A stretch of DNA of 64,000 nt from NCBI GenBank assembly GCA_014898415.1, contig RCTD01000009.1:992001-1056000 (forward strand), given 5' to 3'. Below are positions 35,764-46,095 of this stretch, piece by piece; position 1 is the first letter of the stretch; the number at the start of each line of letters is the position of its first letter. This DNA is from Stromatinia cepivora (lineage: Eukaryota > Ascomycota > Leotiomycetes > Helotiales > Sclerotiniaceae). A program made the position numbers and the translations under genes. Below the pieces are notes generated by a model that was not told the DNA's origin, made no database searches, and worked only from the letters and a program-made list of their open reading frames with translations.

Positions 35764-37908
35764 TTATTTCCCAACTTTTGACTTCTTCCTAACCCTTTCC
35801 ACCAAACTACTAAGATCCGCCTTCTCCTCTTTCTCCCCCTCAACCTTCCTCTTTTTATTCTTCGTCTTAATTTCAACCTCGCCATCATCCTCTCCACCCC
35901 TCTTTCTCCTTCCTTCTTCCAACAATTTCTTCATACCCTCTGTTCCTTTAAACTTCGGATTACTGGGATCAATAGCATACTCATGGTTCTTGAACACATC
36001 TCCGAATCTCTCATCACCGACATCCATTTGGAAATTTTCCTGTAAGCCACCTCTTTTACTTTCTGCCTCCTCACCTTTCTTCCCCTTCTTCCCTTTCTTC
36101 TTTTTTGCTTTCTCTGCCCGTTGAATCTCTGCGATATCGAAATGATCCAGATGTTCCACCTTATCCGTCGAGTTATCCTGCATGAGTAATTCCAGCTCTG
36201 CACGATTCGAAGCTTTTTCTTCCGCTTCCTTAAGTTTCGCTTCGTGTTTCTTCTTGCGTTCTTCTTTACGCAATGATTTGGCTGCTTTGGATTTGGTGGC
36301 TTCATCCGTTGCGAAGAAAGGATCGTCGAATCCGAGATCTTCCTTGGCTTCTTCGGCTTCTTCATCACCAGAAGCATTTGGATCTTTTCCTTCACGAAGT
36401 GCCCTTGCTTTTTCTCTTCTCCGGGCTTTGCGTTCTTTTTCTTTGCGGATATATGCTTCGGCTGTGGTTTCATTGGGTATGGGTTCGTTTTCGAAGACGC
36501 TGCCTTTGGTGGTGCCAGTTAGACCAGCCGTAAATGTAATCTCCATATCACCGACTGGGCCACTATCTTTTTTCTTCTTCGTTGGCTCATCGCCAAGTCC
36601 AAGAGCTGCGCGAAGTTTCTGTCTTTCCAACTCCTTCTTCGATAATTTGGGAGCACCCTCCTCAGCGGCTTCCTCTTCCTCATCATCTTCTGAATCACTT
36701 CCCAAGTATGCTCGTAGATCATTTTCGCCAATTTCTGCACGACTGCCAGTAAATGCTCGGTTAATTGCATCTTTTCGGCTTGCTTCCTCAGGGTTCATAT
36801 CCCATGTGAGTTTGACTTTAGAATGTTGAAGTGCGTCTGTGACGAATTCCGTAGGTTTATATCCTGTAGGTACCTCCGTACATTCATCTCTTGGTTTATC
36901 ATCGAATTCAGTACCATCGGGGATAAATCGTAAATCGAAGAAGTTTGCGGAACTTAAATACTCTGTGCCATCGCATTTCTGGTAAATGTTCTCTGCGGTT
37001 TTCTCATCTGAACAAACAACAACGGCGTAGAAGTATCGTAATCTTTCGAGCTGATATTGTCGTAATGCCGCACTATCGAATTCCTTGCCTTCATCTCCCT
37101 TTTGTAAATCCTTCTTGATCTTCTCTTCCAGTTCTTCGTCATCAGTGTCATCGTCATCTTCTGAGTCCTCCTCATCATTCTCTTCTCCTTGTTTCTTTGC
37201 AAAAATCTCTTTTGGTGGACCTTCCAGTTCCTCCCGCTCCATCCTTTCCTTTCCATATTCGGACTGATAAATAGAAATCTTATGAATCTTTCCTCCGGGC
37301 TTAACAAAACTCTGAAAAACAGCCATTAAATCCACCGATCGAATATTATCCCAATCTAAATTAACCACCGCGATTCTCGAAGAGACTTCACCCATCTCAA
37401 CTGCCTGCTGTTCTGCTTGCATATCCGGAAAAGCTTCCTCTTCAATTTCCACTCCTCCATCTTCATCCTCATCCTCGTCCTCATCCTCATCTTCCGAGGA
37501 AGAAAACCCACCACCTCTCGCAGGATCATATGCCGCAGCTGCTTTTCTCAATTCCTTTTCCACTACCTCATCATCCTCCACTTCCACATCTTCTCCAGGC
37601 TCGTTTTCATTCTCCCTCTCACTATCGTCATTATCTTCCTCATCCTCATCAACATACAATCTCTCAAGCGCCTTTTTCTTCCCACTACCACTCAATTTCC
37701 TTCCATATCGATCAACTTTTGCTGAATTAGAAAAATCATCATCTTTCAACATGCGCGAAAATCGTTTATCAATCTTCGTTCGAGTTTGTTTCTTGGAAGG
37801 AAGTCGGAATCGTGGATCGGTAGAGAAATTGGAGAATCGAGGATCATTGACTTCCGAAGTAGAGGATGCATCTTTTGATGCGCCTTTGGGAGCTTTTTGT
37901 TTCGGCAT
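35764..37908 (-). CDS. ESF1: Pre-rRNA processing protein Esf1
   Basis: A single exon of 714 residues from MPKQKAPKGASKDASSTS at 37908. The frame is open to an earlier Met at 38037 (757 residues), but the extra segment is Ser-rich and atypical, so the inner start is preferred. Family signatures in order: NDPRFSNFSTDPRFRLPSKK, KIDKRFSRMLKDDDF, SRIAVVNLDWDNIRSVDLMA, CDGTEYLSSANFFDLRFIPD, KLTWDMNPEEASRKDAINRA, and the C-terminal NUC153 region MDVGDERFGDVFKNHEYAID, then KFKGTEGMKKLLEEGRRKR. Long acidic Glu/Asp and basic Lys runs are typical of nucleolar proteins. Known for the family: Esf1 is required for early 18S rRNA processing in the small-subunit processome. Confidence 0.94.
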   Translation of the reverse strand: MPKQKAPKGASKDASSTSEVNDPRFSNFSTDPRFRLPSKKQTRTKIDKRFSRMLKDDDFSNSAKVDRYGRKLSGSGKKKALERLYVDEDEEDNDDSERENENEPGEDVEVEDDEVVEKELRKAAAAYDPARGGGFSSSEDEDEDEDEDEDGGVEIEEEAFPDMQAEQQAVEMGEVSSRIAVVNLDWDNIRSVDLMAVFQSFVKPGGKIHKISIYQSEYGKERMEREELEGPPKEIFAKKQGEENDEEDSEDDDDTDDEELEEKIKKDLQKGDEGKEFDSAALRQYQLERLRYFYAVVVCSDEKTAENIYQKCDGTEYLSSANFFDLRFIPDGTEFDDKPRDECTEVPTGYKPTEFVTDALQHSKVKLTWDMNPEEASRKDAINRAFTGSRAEIGENDLRAYLGSDSEDDEEEEAAEEGAPKLSKKELERQKLRAALGLGDEPTKKKKDSGPVGDMEITFTAGLTGTTKGSVFENEPIPNETTAEAYIRKEKERKARRREKARALREGKDPNASGDEEAEEAKEDLGFDDPFFATDEATKSKAAKSLRKEERKKKHEAKLKEAEEKASNRAELELLMQDNSTDKVEHLDHFDIAEIQRAEKAKKKKGKKGKKGEEAESKRGGLQENFQMDVGDERFGDVFKNHEYAIDPSNPKFKGTEGMKKLLEEGRRKRGGEDDGEVEIKTKNKKRKVEGEKEEKADLSSLVERVRKKSKVGK

Positions 37909-38239
37909 TGTGTTATGAGTGGATGAGGAGTGCGAAATTGAGAAGCTGGGGACTTGAGAATCGGATTTGGGATTGAGAAACTTTTTTTGAGATTGTGGGT
38001 TTCTGCCGGTGGAGAGGGAAAGCGGTGAGGTAGACATTGGTGGCTGTTTGTGAAATGCTTAAGTCAATCAGCCACATCTTTAAGCCACATTGATGCCACA
38101 ATGACGAATTGTTCATGCAGATCTTATAACAATGAGTTTATTAAAATGGGAAATGTCAAATATGAAATAACTTCGGTTCATCCTACACAGACTCGAGATA
38201 TATTTGACTTCAAATCTTACTACATAACCACCAAAAGAT
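37909..38239. promoter_or_regulatory. Divergent promoter of ESF1 and acylphosphatase
   Basis: About 330 bp between two outward start codons. The part nearest ESF1 is open in the ESF1 frame but is read as leader. No TATA box was identified. Confidence 0.4.
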
Positions 38240-38842
38240 ATGGATCAATCTGTTGAACCGGTAGCCAAACGTGTATGTGGATCTCTCCCCCGGTGACCCT
38301 CAAACATCCAAAACTCCCTTCTTTCACCCTTTCAGCACCGCGAGTCTTCCGTGCCTTTTATTTTTTAGATTAGGTAACTAAATTTTACACAGATAGCATT
38401 TACAGTAAGCGGTCAAGTTCAAGGTGAGTTTTATCACAAACTATGTCCGATCATCTGTATCGAGAATCCCATCACAATGTTCTTGTATAGGTATCAAGAC
38501 ATATTAAGAACAAAAACTCCCAGGCGTAAACTTCCGCTCCTTCACCCAGAAAAAAGCAAAGGCGCTTGGAGTTATCGGTTGGGTCCGAAACACAGATGAT
38601 GGAAAGGTATGTCCCATCCAAACATCTCCCATTCTTCATCTTCCCTTCAACACCAACACACTCACTCCTCTCACCTCTCACAGGTAAAAGGCGAGGCCCA
38701 AGGCAACACCTCCCAAATCGAAACCTTACGCACAGATCTCAAAGAAGGACCACGTCATGCACGCGTGACGAGTTATGAAGAAAAAGAATTAGATCCCAAG
38801 CAAAAAGGGGTCGCCGAGGAGGAATTTCAGGTTGTGAGATGA
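38240..38842 (+). CDS. Acylphosphatase
   Basis: Four small exons (38240-38272, 38393-38423, 38524-38606, 38684-38842) join in frame to 101 residues, a normal acylphosphatase length; no single ORF reveals it. The protein reads MDQSVEPVAKRIAFTVSGQV, then QGVNFRSFTQKKAKALG and GWVRNTDDGKVKGEAQGNTS. Catalytic residues are R26 in GVNFR (phosphate-binding loop GQVQGVNFR) and N44 in GWVRN. The C-terminal part has GPRHARVTSYEEKELD and ends FQVVR. Known for the family: hydrolysis of acyl phosphates such as 1,3-bisphosphoglycerate and acetyl phosphate in the cytosol. Exon 2 is only 31 bp, so automatic annotation may miss it. All donors are GTATGT or GTGAGT. Confidence 0.92.
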
Positions 38843-39220
38843 GGGCAAAGGAAATGAAGGGGCACTGTTAGGGATGGGGAGTTTAGTTTTAGAGGGATTA
38901 TTGGCGGTATTTATGTAGTATTAACCGGGGCGTGTTTGATGTTTTGATTTTGGAGTTCAGATGCATGTCATTGTTGATTTATCTAGAAAGGTATGGGGGG
39001 AAGGTAATGAATATGTGATTGATATAGTTCATAGTCAGCAACATTCAAATGTTCCACAACGAAGAAAGAAAAAAAGTACTCAAAGTATTAAGCCAACACC
39101 ATCACCTGTACAAATGACCTGTGAAAAGGATCAGATATAAAACAACTTTTAATTCCCATAAATATACACAATCTACCAATATAAAATACCCAAAGTATAT
39201 ACAGTCTAACTCCTCCATTT
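38843..39220. other. Short convergent intergenic region
   Basis: About 380 bp between the acylphosphatase stop and the end of the GH3 gene, both running inward. It should hold two 3' UTRs. Nothing else recognised. Confidence 0.5.
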
Positions 39221-41764
39221 CTAAACCACAACACTCCCCACAACCCTCAAATTCCTCGAACTCGCCCCAACATTCACAACATAAGTCCCCCTAACCACCA
39301 TCCACTCCTGAGCCACCGTATCCCAGACACTCAAATCCCTCCTCCTAAGCTTAAACCATACCGTCTCTGAATCTCTAGCTACTAACAAACTCGTCTTTTC
39401 AAAACCTCTCAATTGTCTAATTGGTTCATCAGCTTCAGCTGGGAACTGTAGATGCAATTGTGCGATCTCATTTCCTGCTACGGAGCCGGAATTGGTAATT
39501 GTGACGTTGACGGATGCGACGTCTGTCCAGAGATCTTCTTTTCCTCCTACGGCTAAAATACCGGTTGGGTATGTGGAAGCTAGGGCGGTGGAATTGGTGA
39601 TTTCAACTTTGAGATTCGAGTAGGTGAAATTGGTATAACTTAATCCAAATCCAAATTCAAATCTGGGTGTAACATTATACGCGTCGAAGTATTTGTAATC
39701 AATATAGTTACTCTCAGTAAAGTTGCAAACGTGGGTTGTGCAAATTTCAACATTGTAGTCTGATTCATTTTTGGCGATGGTGTGGGATAAACGGCCTGAC
39801 GGGTTGACTTTTCCGTAGAGAACATCGACGATAGAATCGCCAGACTCTTGACCGAGAAGTCCGCCATAGACAACGGCTGTGACGTTTTCATTCTCGATCC
39901 AGGTGTCAACGAGCCGGGCACCAACGGTGTTGATTGTGACGATTGTGTACATTCGGCTGCGACAGAGGTGACAAGGGCATCTTGGTCGGTGTTTCGGAGT
40001 TCGGTGCGATCAGCGCCTTCGCCGGAGAATGCATTTAAGAATACGAGGCATACTTCTGCGTTAGAAGCATAGCTAGAAATATCTTGACCGAGGGCGGTTC
40101 CGCCGCTGAGCCCAGGGAATCCTCCACCGCCACCGAAGCTTCAAGCCTATGGTTCCATTCTTACCCCCCTTTGAAGCAGTTCCATTTCCACCGAAGTCTA
40201 CTGTTTCCTCTCTCTTCCTGAAACCGCCGAATCCACCGGAGATCGTACTGGTATAGGTGTTGTTTAAGATCCAACATATCATAGTGCCGTCCTCTTTGGC
40301 TTGAGCGGTGAGGGCATGTTGAGGAGTAATGAGGTAAGGGAAAGAAGTTTGACCAGAACCGGAACCACCTGCAAGATGCCCATGATATGACATTTCAGTG
40401 TTATCGACAGTGAACGCGTAGTTTGGTCTAGCCATGACGGGACCAGCGTGTGAACCGAAGATGGCCATGCTTAGTGGCTTCGAAAGAGGTAAAGCATTAT
40501 TGGTATTTTTGAGTAGAACCAAGGAAGCCGCACCATTTTCTCTCACAATAGCACTGTGATTGCCCCGCACATCACGGTATGCTGAAGATTTGACGTAAGA
40601 AGGCTGGCTACCGTTGTTGAGATTGACATAGTAGTATCCTATGACATTTCGCATGTCCTATCGTCAAGTCGTGCTTGCGACAGAGTGCCGTTAGAGAGAC
40701 CAGTAGTAATAGAGGAGTTACTCCAGATTCTCGAACTTCCATAGTCAAGACCTCCATTTGCCGAACCAAAAGCAGTTGATTGGCCACTTACATCAGGGAA
40801 TACAAGTCCTGGGAATCCTATCTCGGTCTTGGGGTAGTGCATCGAAAGATCCGAGTTTTCGCGGGAGAGTGTGCCATTGACTTGAGACATGGCGCACATG
40901 ACAGCACCCATTCCGTTCTTGACAGCGTCATAGAATGGTGCGAGGTATGTCTCATGAAGGGTTTTATCGTCAGCATTGGCCATGTATGGAGCGACATCAC
41001 TTCTGCCTGATTGTCGATTCATACGATTGGTTTCTTGCTCATTGAGAAGGAAATGCTTGCCTCCGGGAATGCTGCACACGCGGAGTCAGTTTATTACAAT
41101 GAAGTGAAGATGATAGGGAAGATGAAGCATCCATGTAGAATTGGACACCAGGCACTATGATATGAAAAAGAACAGATTAAACATACATTCCAGTTTCTGA
41201 GAAGGCTTTAACACCAAGTCCAAACATAATACCATTGAGGTAACTATCTTGCCCCATAGTTTCGACAAGACGGCCACACCAAGGAGTTCGACCAAGAGGC
41301 TGAGATGTTGGAGCATTCGTAACCTGTACACCTTTGTTGTAGAATTCGGCGGCAATTCCTTTGAATTGGTTCCACATCATGCTTTTATCCCATGAATGCG
41401 CAAGTGCAGATGTTTCTGACCAACCAGTAACATATTCGTAACCCTGTGGACCTTGTGTTCCGTCTAAAAATACAAGAGAGGTCCAGTTGGCTGATTTGAC
41501 ATCGCTGCTAGTGATTAGGCTAAGTTTGTCTTCATTGGAAAGTCCGGCGATGAAAGTTTGAGCTTGTGTATAAGCTGCGGACCAAGCCCCAAGACCAACT
41601 GATGGATAATTAGCATGAATGCATCTCTTAGAATTTGTCCAAATTGACCTACCGTTATTGGAACTCAGTAGCCCTTCCACCGAGGAAGAATTTGCAGCAC
41701 CAACGGCCAAAGGCAAAAGAAAGGCGCCAATGATATGGCAGATTTGAACCCTCATGACAGGCAA
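39221..41764 (-). pseudogene. GH3 beta-glucosidase-like gene with three apparent frameshifts
   Basis: The N-terminus has a signal peptide (MRVQICHIIGAFLLPLAVGA) and GH3 features: SLVFLDGTQGPQGYEYVTGW, GKHFLLNEQETNRM, and the nucleophile region GFPGLVFPDVSGQ. The C-terminal GH3_C and fibronectin-III-like parts follow (ASLVLLKNTNNALPLSKP, VCLVFLNAFSGEGADRTELR, VVYGGLLGQESGDSIVDVLY, FGFGLSYTNFTYSNLKVEIT), ending VGSVVV. Introns at 41599-41652 and 41072-41186 keep frame. Three places do not: 40651-40662 (between LDD and MRNVIGYYY), about 40138-40150 (before FGGGGGFPGLSGG), and 39945-39951 (between VAAEC and TIVTINTVGARLVD). None fits an intron. Otherwise the gene is full length. Known for the family: release of glucose from cellobiose and beta-glucans outside the cell. 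It is either a recent pseudogene or a locus with assembly indels. Confidence 0.82.
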
Positions 41765-42645
41765 AAGGATGCAAGCCTAATCAACAGAAAATGAGTGTAG
41801 AATGCTAGAAAGACCTGACTGGAAGTTGCAAGTGAGCATGAACTGCAGAAACACTCGGTTGGCTTCATTGTAGATATACTTCATTGCTTCTGCCTTGTCA
41901 ACTATGAAAAGTGCTATGAAAAATTTGCTGAAGGGCTGGCCACTGGCATACGCAATCCATTTCTGTTGCCCAAAAAAACCCCCTGGATTACATAGGGACA
42001 TGATGATATGCGCAGCGGTATTGACGACACCCTCAAGGGCTGTGATGTGGCAATGTTCACTGAATACGGCAACATCCATAAGATTTACAAACAAATCAAA
42101 ATACAGGATGCGGCCGCGTAATACCATATTTCTGATGTGATGGATTGATTGAAAATGTGGGATGAGCATCGTGCATAGTGGACGATGACAGCAATGGGTG
42201 GACGGAGATGCAATACTTGAAGAAGAATTGAAATGAGAGTGGGATAGAGAAGAGAAAGAAAACGGTGAGTTACGACGGACTCCATCGTCAAGATTCCACA
42301 CTTACCATTTGTGAGGTTCTGAATACCTAGTAGGTTACTTCATAGAGCTTGTCACCGCTTTAAGTTAGCTCAATATATTACTAAGCGTATTAAAGATCTG
42401 ACAACTTCCTCTCGACAGCCGCGGTAAAATAATTCCTGGTTCAAAAATTAAAAAACTTTCTTGAGATTCACAATGGTATTGTCTCTGTACTCAACTACCA
42501 AGCATCGTTGTATTTGCAATCAAGAACACTCCTAGTAATCTCGGACCACCCTTGAGCTTCGGATTTCAGTTGCTCATTTCGCCAGAGAAATACAGAGGAG
42601 ACGACGATACATTTAAGATCTCAGCTGGCTGGGTTTCCTAACAAA
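41765..42645. other. Divergent interval between GH3 and HET genes
   Basis: About 880 bp. A 174-codon minus frame at 41777-42301 crosses it but shows no domain or codon support and would block the GH3 promoter. Both promoters should lie here. Confidence 0.45.
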
Positions 42646-45167
42646 ATGAACATTGTGGATCTTTGCCCAGAATGCTCAAAATTAAACATCACCCCGTCTT
42701 CTTTTACATCAGATCCCTATCGAGAGAATCGAGCTCACCAATTAGGATCTTACAATGATCTTTTGAATCGAGATACCTGTCCATTATGTCTGTTACTGGT
42801 TGAAACTAGCAAGAACGGTCCATATTCTATCATATCACCAAATCTTGGGTCACTACATTTCACGGCATTTTGGAACAACGTGGCTCCGCAAGATGAAGAT
42901 GAAGCCCTGAATGATAATTTTGCTGTGTTATCGGTCAGTATACATGAGAAATATGAGGCGGGTGGTCTTCCGATAACCTTGCGACCAATAAATAGTCCGG
43001 GGTCGGAATGCCTCCATTATGCAAAGGACGAAGGTTCTTCCTTCATTGATTTTGATTTGGTGAAAGGTTGGATGAAAGGGTGCGAGGAAAATCACAAGTG
43101 TGGGGAAACTTTTACCTCTCTGACTGGAACTTATCGAACACCCGCTGAGTTTAAATGTATTGACGTAGAACAAATGTGTATTGTTGAGCCTCCTGAAAAG
43201 TGCCGGTATATAAGCTTAAGCTACGTCTGGGGAACTGGTAAGAAATTCGTGTCGCTGAAGGAGAATTATAAGCATCTATCAACTCCCGGTGGACTAGCCG
43301 ATTATCTCGACCAGCTCAGTCGAACAATACAAGATGCGATAGATGTCACAGAACGACTACGAGAACGCTATCTCTGGATTGATAGTTTGTGTATAATACA
43401 AGATGGTCTCGAAGAAAAACAAAAAGCATTGGAAGATATGGGCTTGGTTTATAGTCAAGCTCTGCTCATGATTTGTGCCGCTGATGATCGGTGTCCTGAG
43501 GATGGTCTGCGCGGTGTGAATGTCGCACGAAAAATACCGCAATTTACTCGAGAAATCATGCCAGGCCTCACACTTGCTGCACAATATGCTTTTGAACCAT
43601 ATGTTGATATCTCGATCTACAATAGCCGAGGATGGACGTATGCATCATCGTTTTCATGACTAAGGACTGATCAGCTAACAAGTTATCAGGTATCAGGAAG
43701 AGCAGTTCTCATCGAGGATGCTCGTCTTCATTAATGATCAAATATACTTTCGCTGCACAAATACAGTGTGTTGTGAAGTTGTTGTCTCCGATACAGGCAA
43801 AAACCATGATCGAGAGCTGAAGCACCCAGATACGAAGCGGCGGTTAATTGGTCGAAAAGATACCTCTCTCTCCATGCTATACTTCCGTGCCGTGGAAACA
43901 TACACAGCTCGCAATCTTACCTATCCCTCCGATATCATCAATGCGCTTGCAGGTGTTTTAAATACTCAAGGCAATGCCATGAATTGTGACATATTTTATG
44001 GTTTACCATCTGCAATATTTGACATGGCGCTACTTTGGCAACCGTGTGGGAAAATGGTTAGACGGGGGGGATTTCCCTCTTGGTCCTGGGCTGGATGGCA
44101 AGGCCAAGTGCGTTGGTATGGTGACACTATGGAAATGACTTCATATGGATTATATGAGTCTTCGGAAGATTTAGAACACAAGAAAATAACAACATGGCTG
44201 CTCAATCAAACCTGGATTGATTGGTATCGATGTATAGATGGAAAGGTTCTTACAGTTTGGTCTCCAAAAGGTCGAACTACAGAAATATTACCAGGCAAGA
44301 GCCAGTCTGATGCACTAACAAGCGAAGCCGTTGGATACTCTGCATCTGTTTCATCCCCAACAAATTTGTATGGCCGGACGAAAGATAACAAGGTTTTACT
44401 CCCTCCAGATCTTACAGTTGTTCCACTACAATCAACACTTCGTACACCATCAAATTCTCAGTACTTACACTTTTCTACCATTTCTGTTCAATATCGCATT
44501 CGTCCCACATCAGCCTACCTGCGCTATGGCTCCATCGATCCTCCAGTAAGTACTAATTATTCGTTCCATTATTCCACATATTTCATTCCCAATCCCCCTC
44601 CTATCTCTACTCTCGACCCCCATTAAACCCCAACACCCTAATAGTGGGACCCCACCCATCGAACAATCTATCACCTCCTCAACAACACCTCCCAAGTATG
44701 CGGATACATCCCCCTCCCTTCCACATTTCAAGCCCTCTACGCCGACCAATTCCAACCCCCACCCACCGTCTACGATGCAGACTGGTATAAAGGAGGTACA
44801 GGCACCGAACCCATATTCGAATTCCTTTTGTTAAGTAAAGCGAATTATTATTGTGAATGGGGTCGACCACACGAGGCGCATCCGTACCGAAAAAGTGAGT
44901 TCCCTCACTTTACTTCCAAATTCTTATTTCTCATTTGACTTAAATATCAATGTGAATATGAAATGCTCCGATTTCTGGAGTTCCGTAACTGATGTACTCA
45001 ATTGAATAGGCTGGGAAATGGAAGATTATATAGAGATACATATCATGATGGTGAAGACGAGAGATGATGGGGTGATGGAACGAATCGGGATTGGGAGGTT
45101 GCATGAGGATGCTATTAGGGATGCGTGTGGAGAAGGAGCGAAGTGGAAGGAGGTTGTTTTGGGATGA
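42646..45167 (+). CDS. Heterokaryon incompatibility (HET) domain protein
   Basis: There are four exons (42646-43637, 43690-44545, 44645-44894, 45010-45167), giving 751 residues with every join in frame. The N-terminus has a Cys-rich cap (DLCPECSKLN, RDTCPLCLLLVE). The HET core follows at about 185-330: YISLSYVWGTGKKFV, LSRTIQDAIDVTERLRERYL, WIDSLCIIQDGLEEKQKALE, MGLVYSQALLMICAADDRCP. Downstream, NSRGWTYQEEQFSSRMLVF and GGFPSWSWAGWQGQVRW are standard HET-protein landmarks. Known for the family: HET proteins act in allorecognition between fungal individuals and can trigger programmed cell death in mixed cells. There is no STAND/NACHT, ankyrin or WD partner domain, and no transmembrane helix was seen. 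The partner that triggers it, if any, is unknown. The gene looks intact. Confidence 0.92.
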
Positions 45168-46095
45168 GGATGATTTGTATGTAGGTGGTTGTTTTGTAGC
45201 AGGATTGATGAATATCTTAGGCCCACACGATAAAATGAGTCCAGCGGAGAAGATTCGACTAGATGATCTATGACGCCGTTGAAAGAATATCTGACAGAAT
45301 GCTAGGCCGAGATCCCAGACCAATATATAATCTGGTGCATCTATGAAACATTATTTCATCAGCTCTTTCCAAAAGTCCCTTCAAATTCACTAATAAACAA
45401 CACAAAAATATCCCATAACCCTATAATCTTACTCGTACATTGCACATAGCCCCTACCTAAAGAAACACCACCCACCTTACATCTCTTTACCATTTCCAAC
45501 GCACCACCCAGTTATCATATATCTCCGATTTTTCTCATAACACTCACTGTTCCTATCCAATACTAAAATTCTAGATGAAAAGCACGAGTAGAGATCTCGT
45601 TGATTAGTTTCTCGAGGATAATATATCAGCGGAAGTACTTCAGGTATCATGATAGGGGTAGACATTAGTCCTAGATTAATGGTTTGTATTCAGAAGATGT
45701 GGTTGCCGTTTCCGATTTCGATTCCGGAATACTCTCATGTCGAATATTGAAGAATAAGAAAATAGAATCTCCAAAGGAGATTGAGACAAGGATTGCGAAT
45801 TGAAAATTATCACCAAATAATACAACATGGATGATTAATCACTAGACTGATACACAACATCATAAAGACACGATATACGAGCGACAGTTTCCAACACCAG
45901 AAAAAAAAAGTATATTCATACAAGTCGAAAACTCTAAGTAAAATCCCTCCTGTCATCATCATTCAAGTGACAGATCAAGAACACCTCAAACCTATGAACT
46001 CCCACCCACTACCCTATATGACACGCTCAAATAGCTCCCAGAAAGAAAGAAAAAAAGGATAATGAAATCCCCCAACGTTTGCAGATCTAAAATTA
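45168..46095. other. Convergent intergenic region between HET gene and SEC7
   Basis: About 930 bp, AT-rich, with the 3' UTRs of two inward-facing genes. ORFs here are short and unsupported. Nothing else recognised. Confidence 0.5.

Noticed and set aside
36182..36829. Long plus-strand ORF (215 codons) opposite ESF1
   Set aside because: Ser/Leu/Phe-rich mirror of the Glu/Lys-rich Esf1 coding strand; a composition artefact with no domain.
37909..38037. N-terminal extension of ESF1 by 43 codons
   Set aside because: Open frame but Ser-rich and unlike other Esf1 proteins; treated as 5' leader.
41777..42301. 174-codon minus ORF upstream of the GH3 gene
   Set aside because: No domain, hydrophobic/Ser mix typical of chance, and it covers the GH3 promoter.
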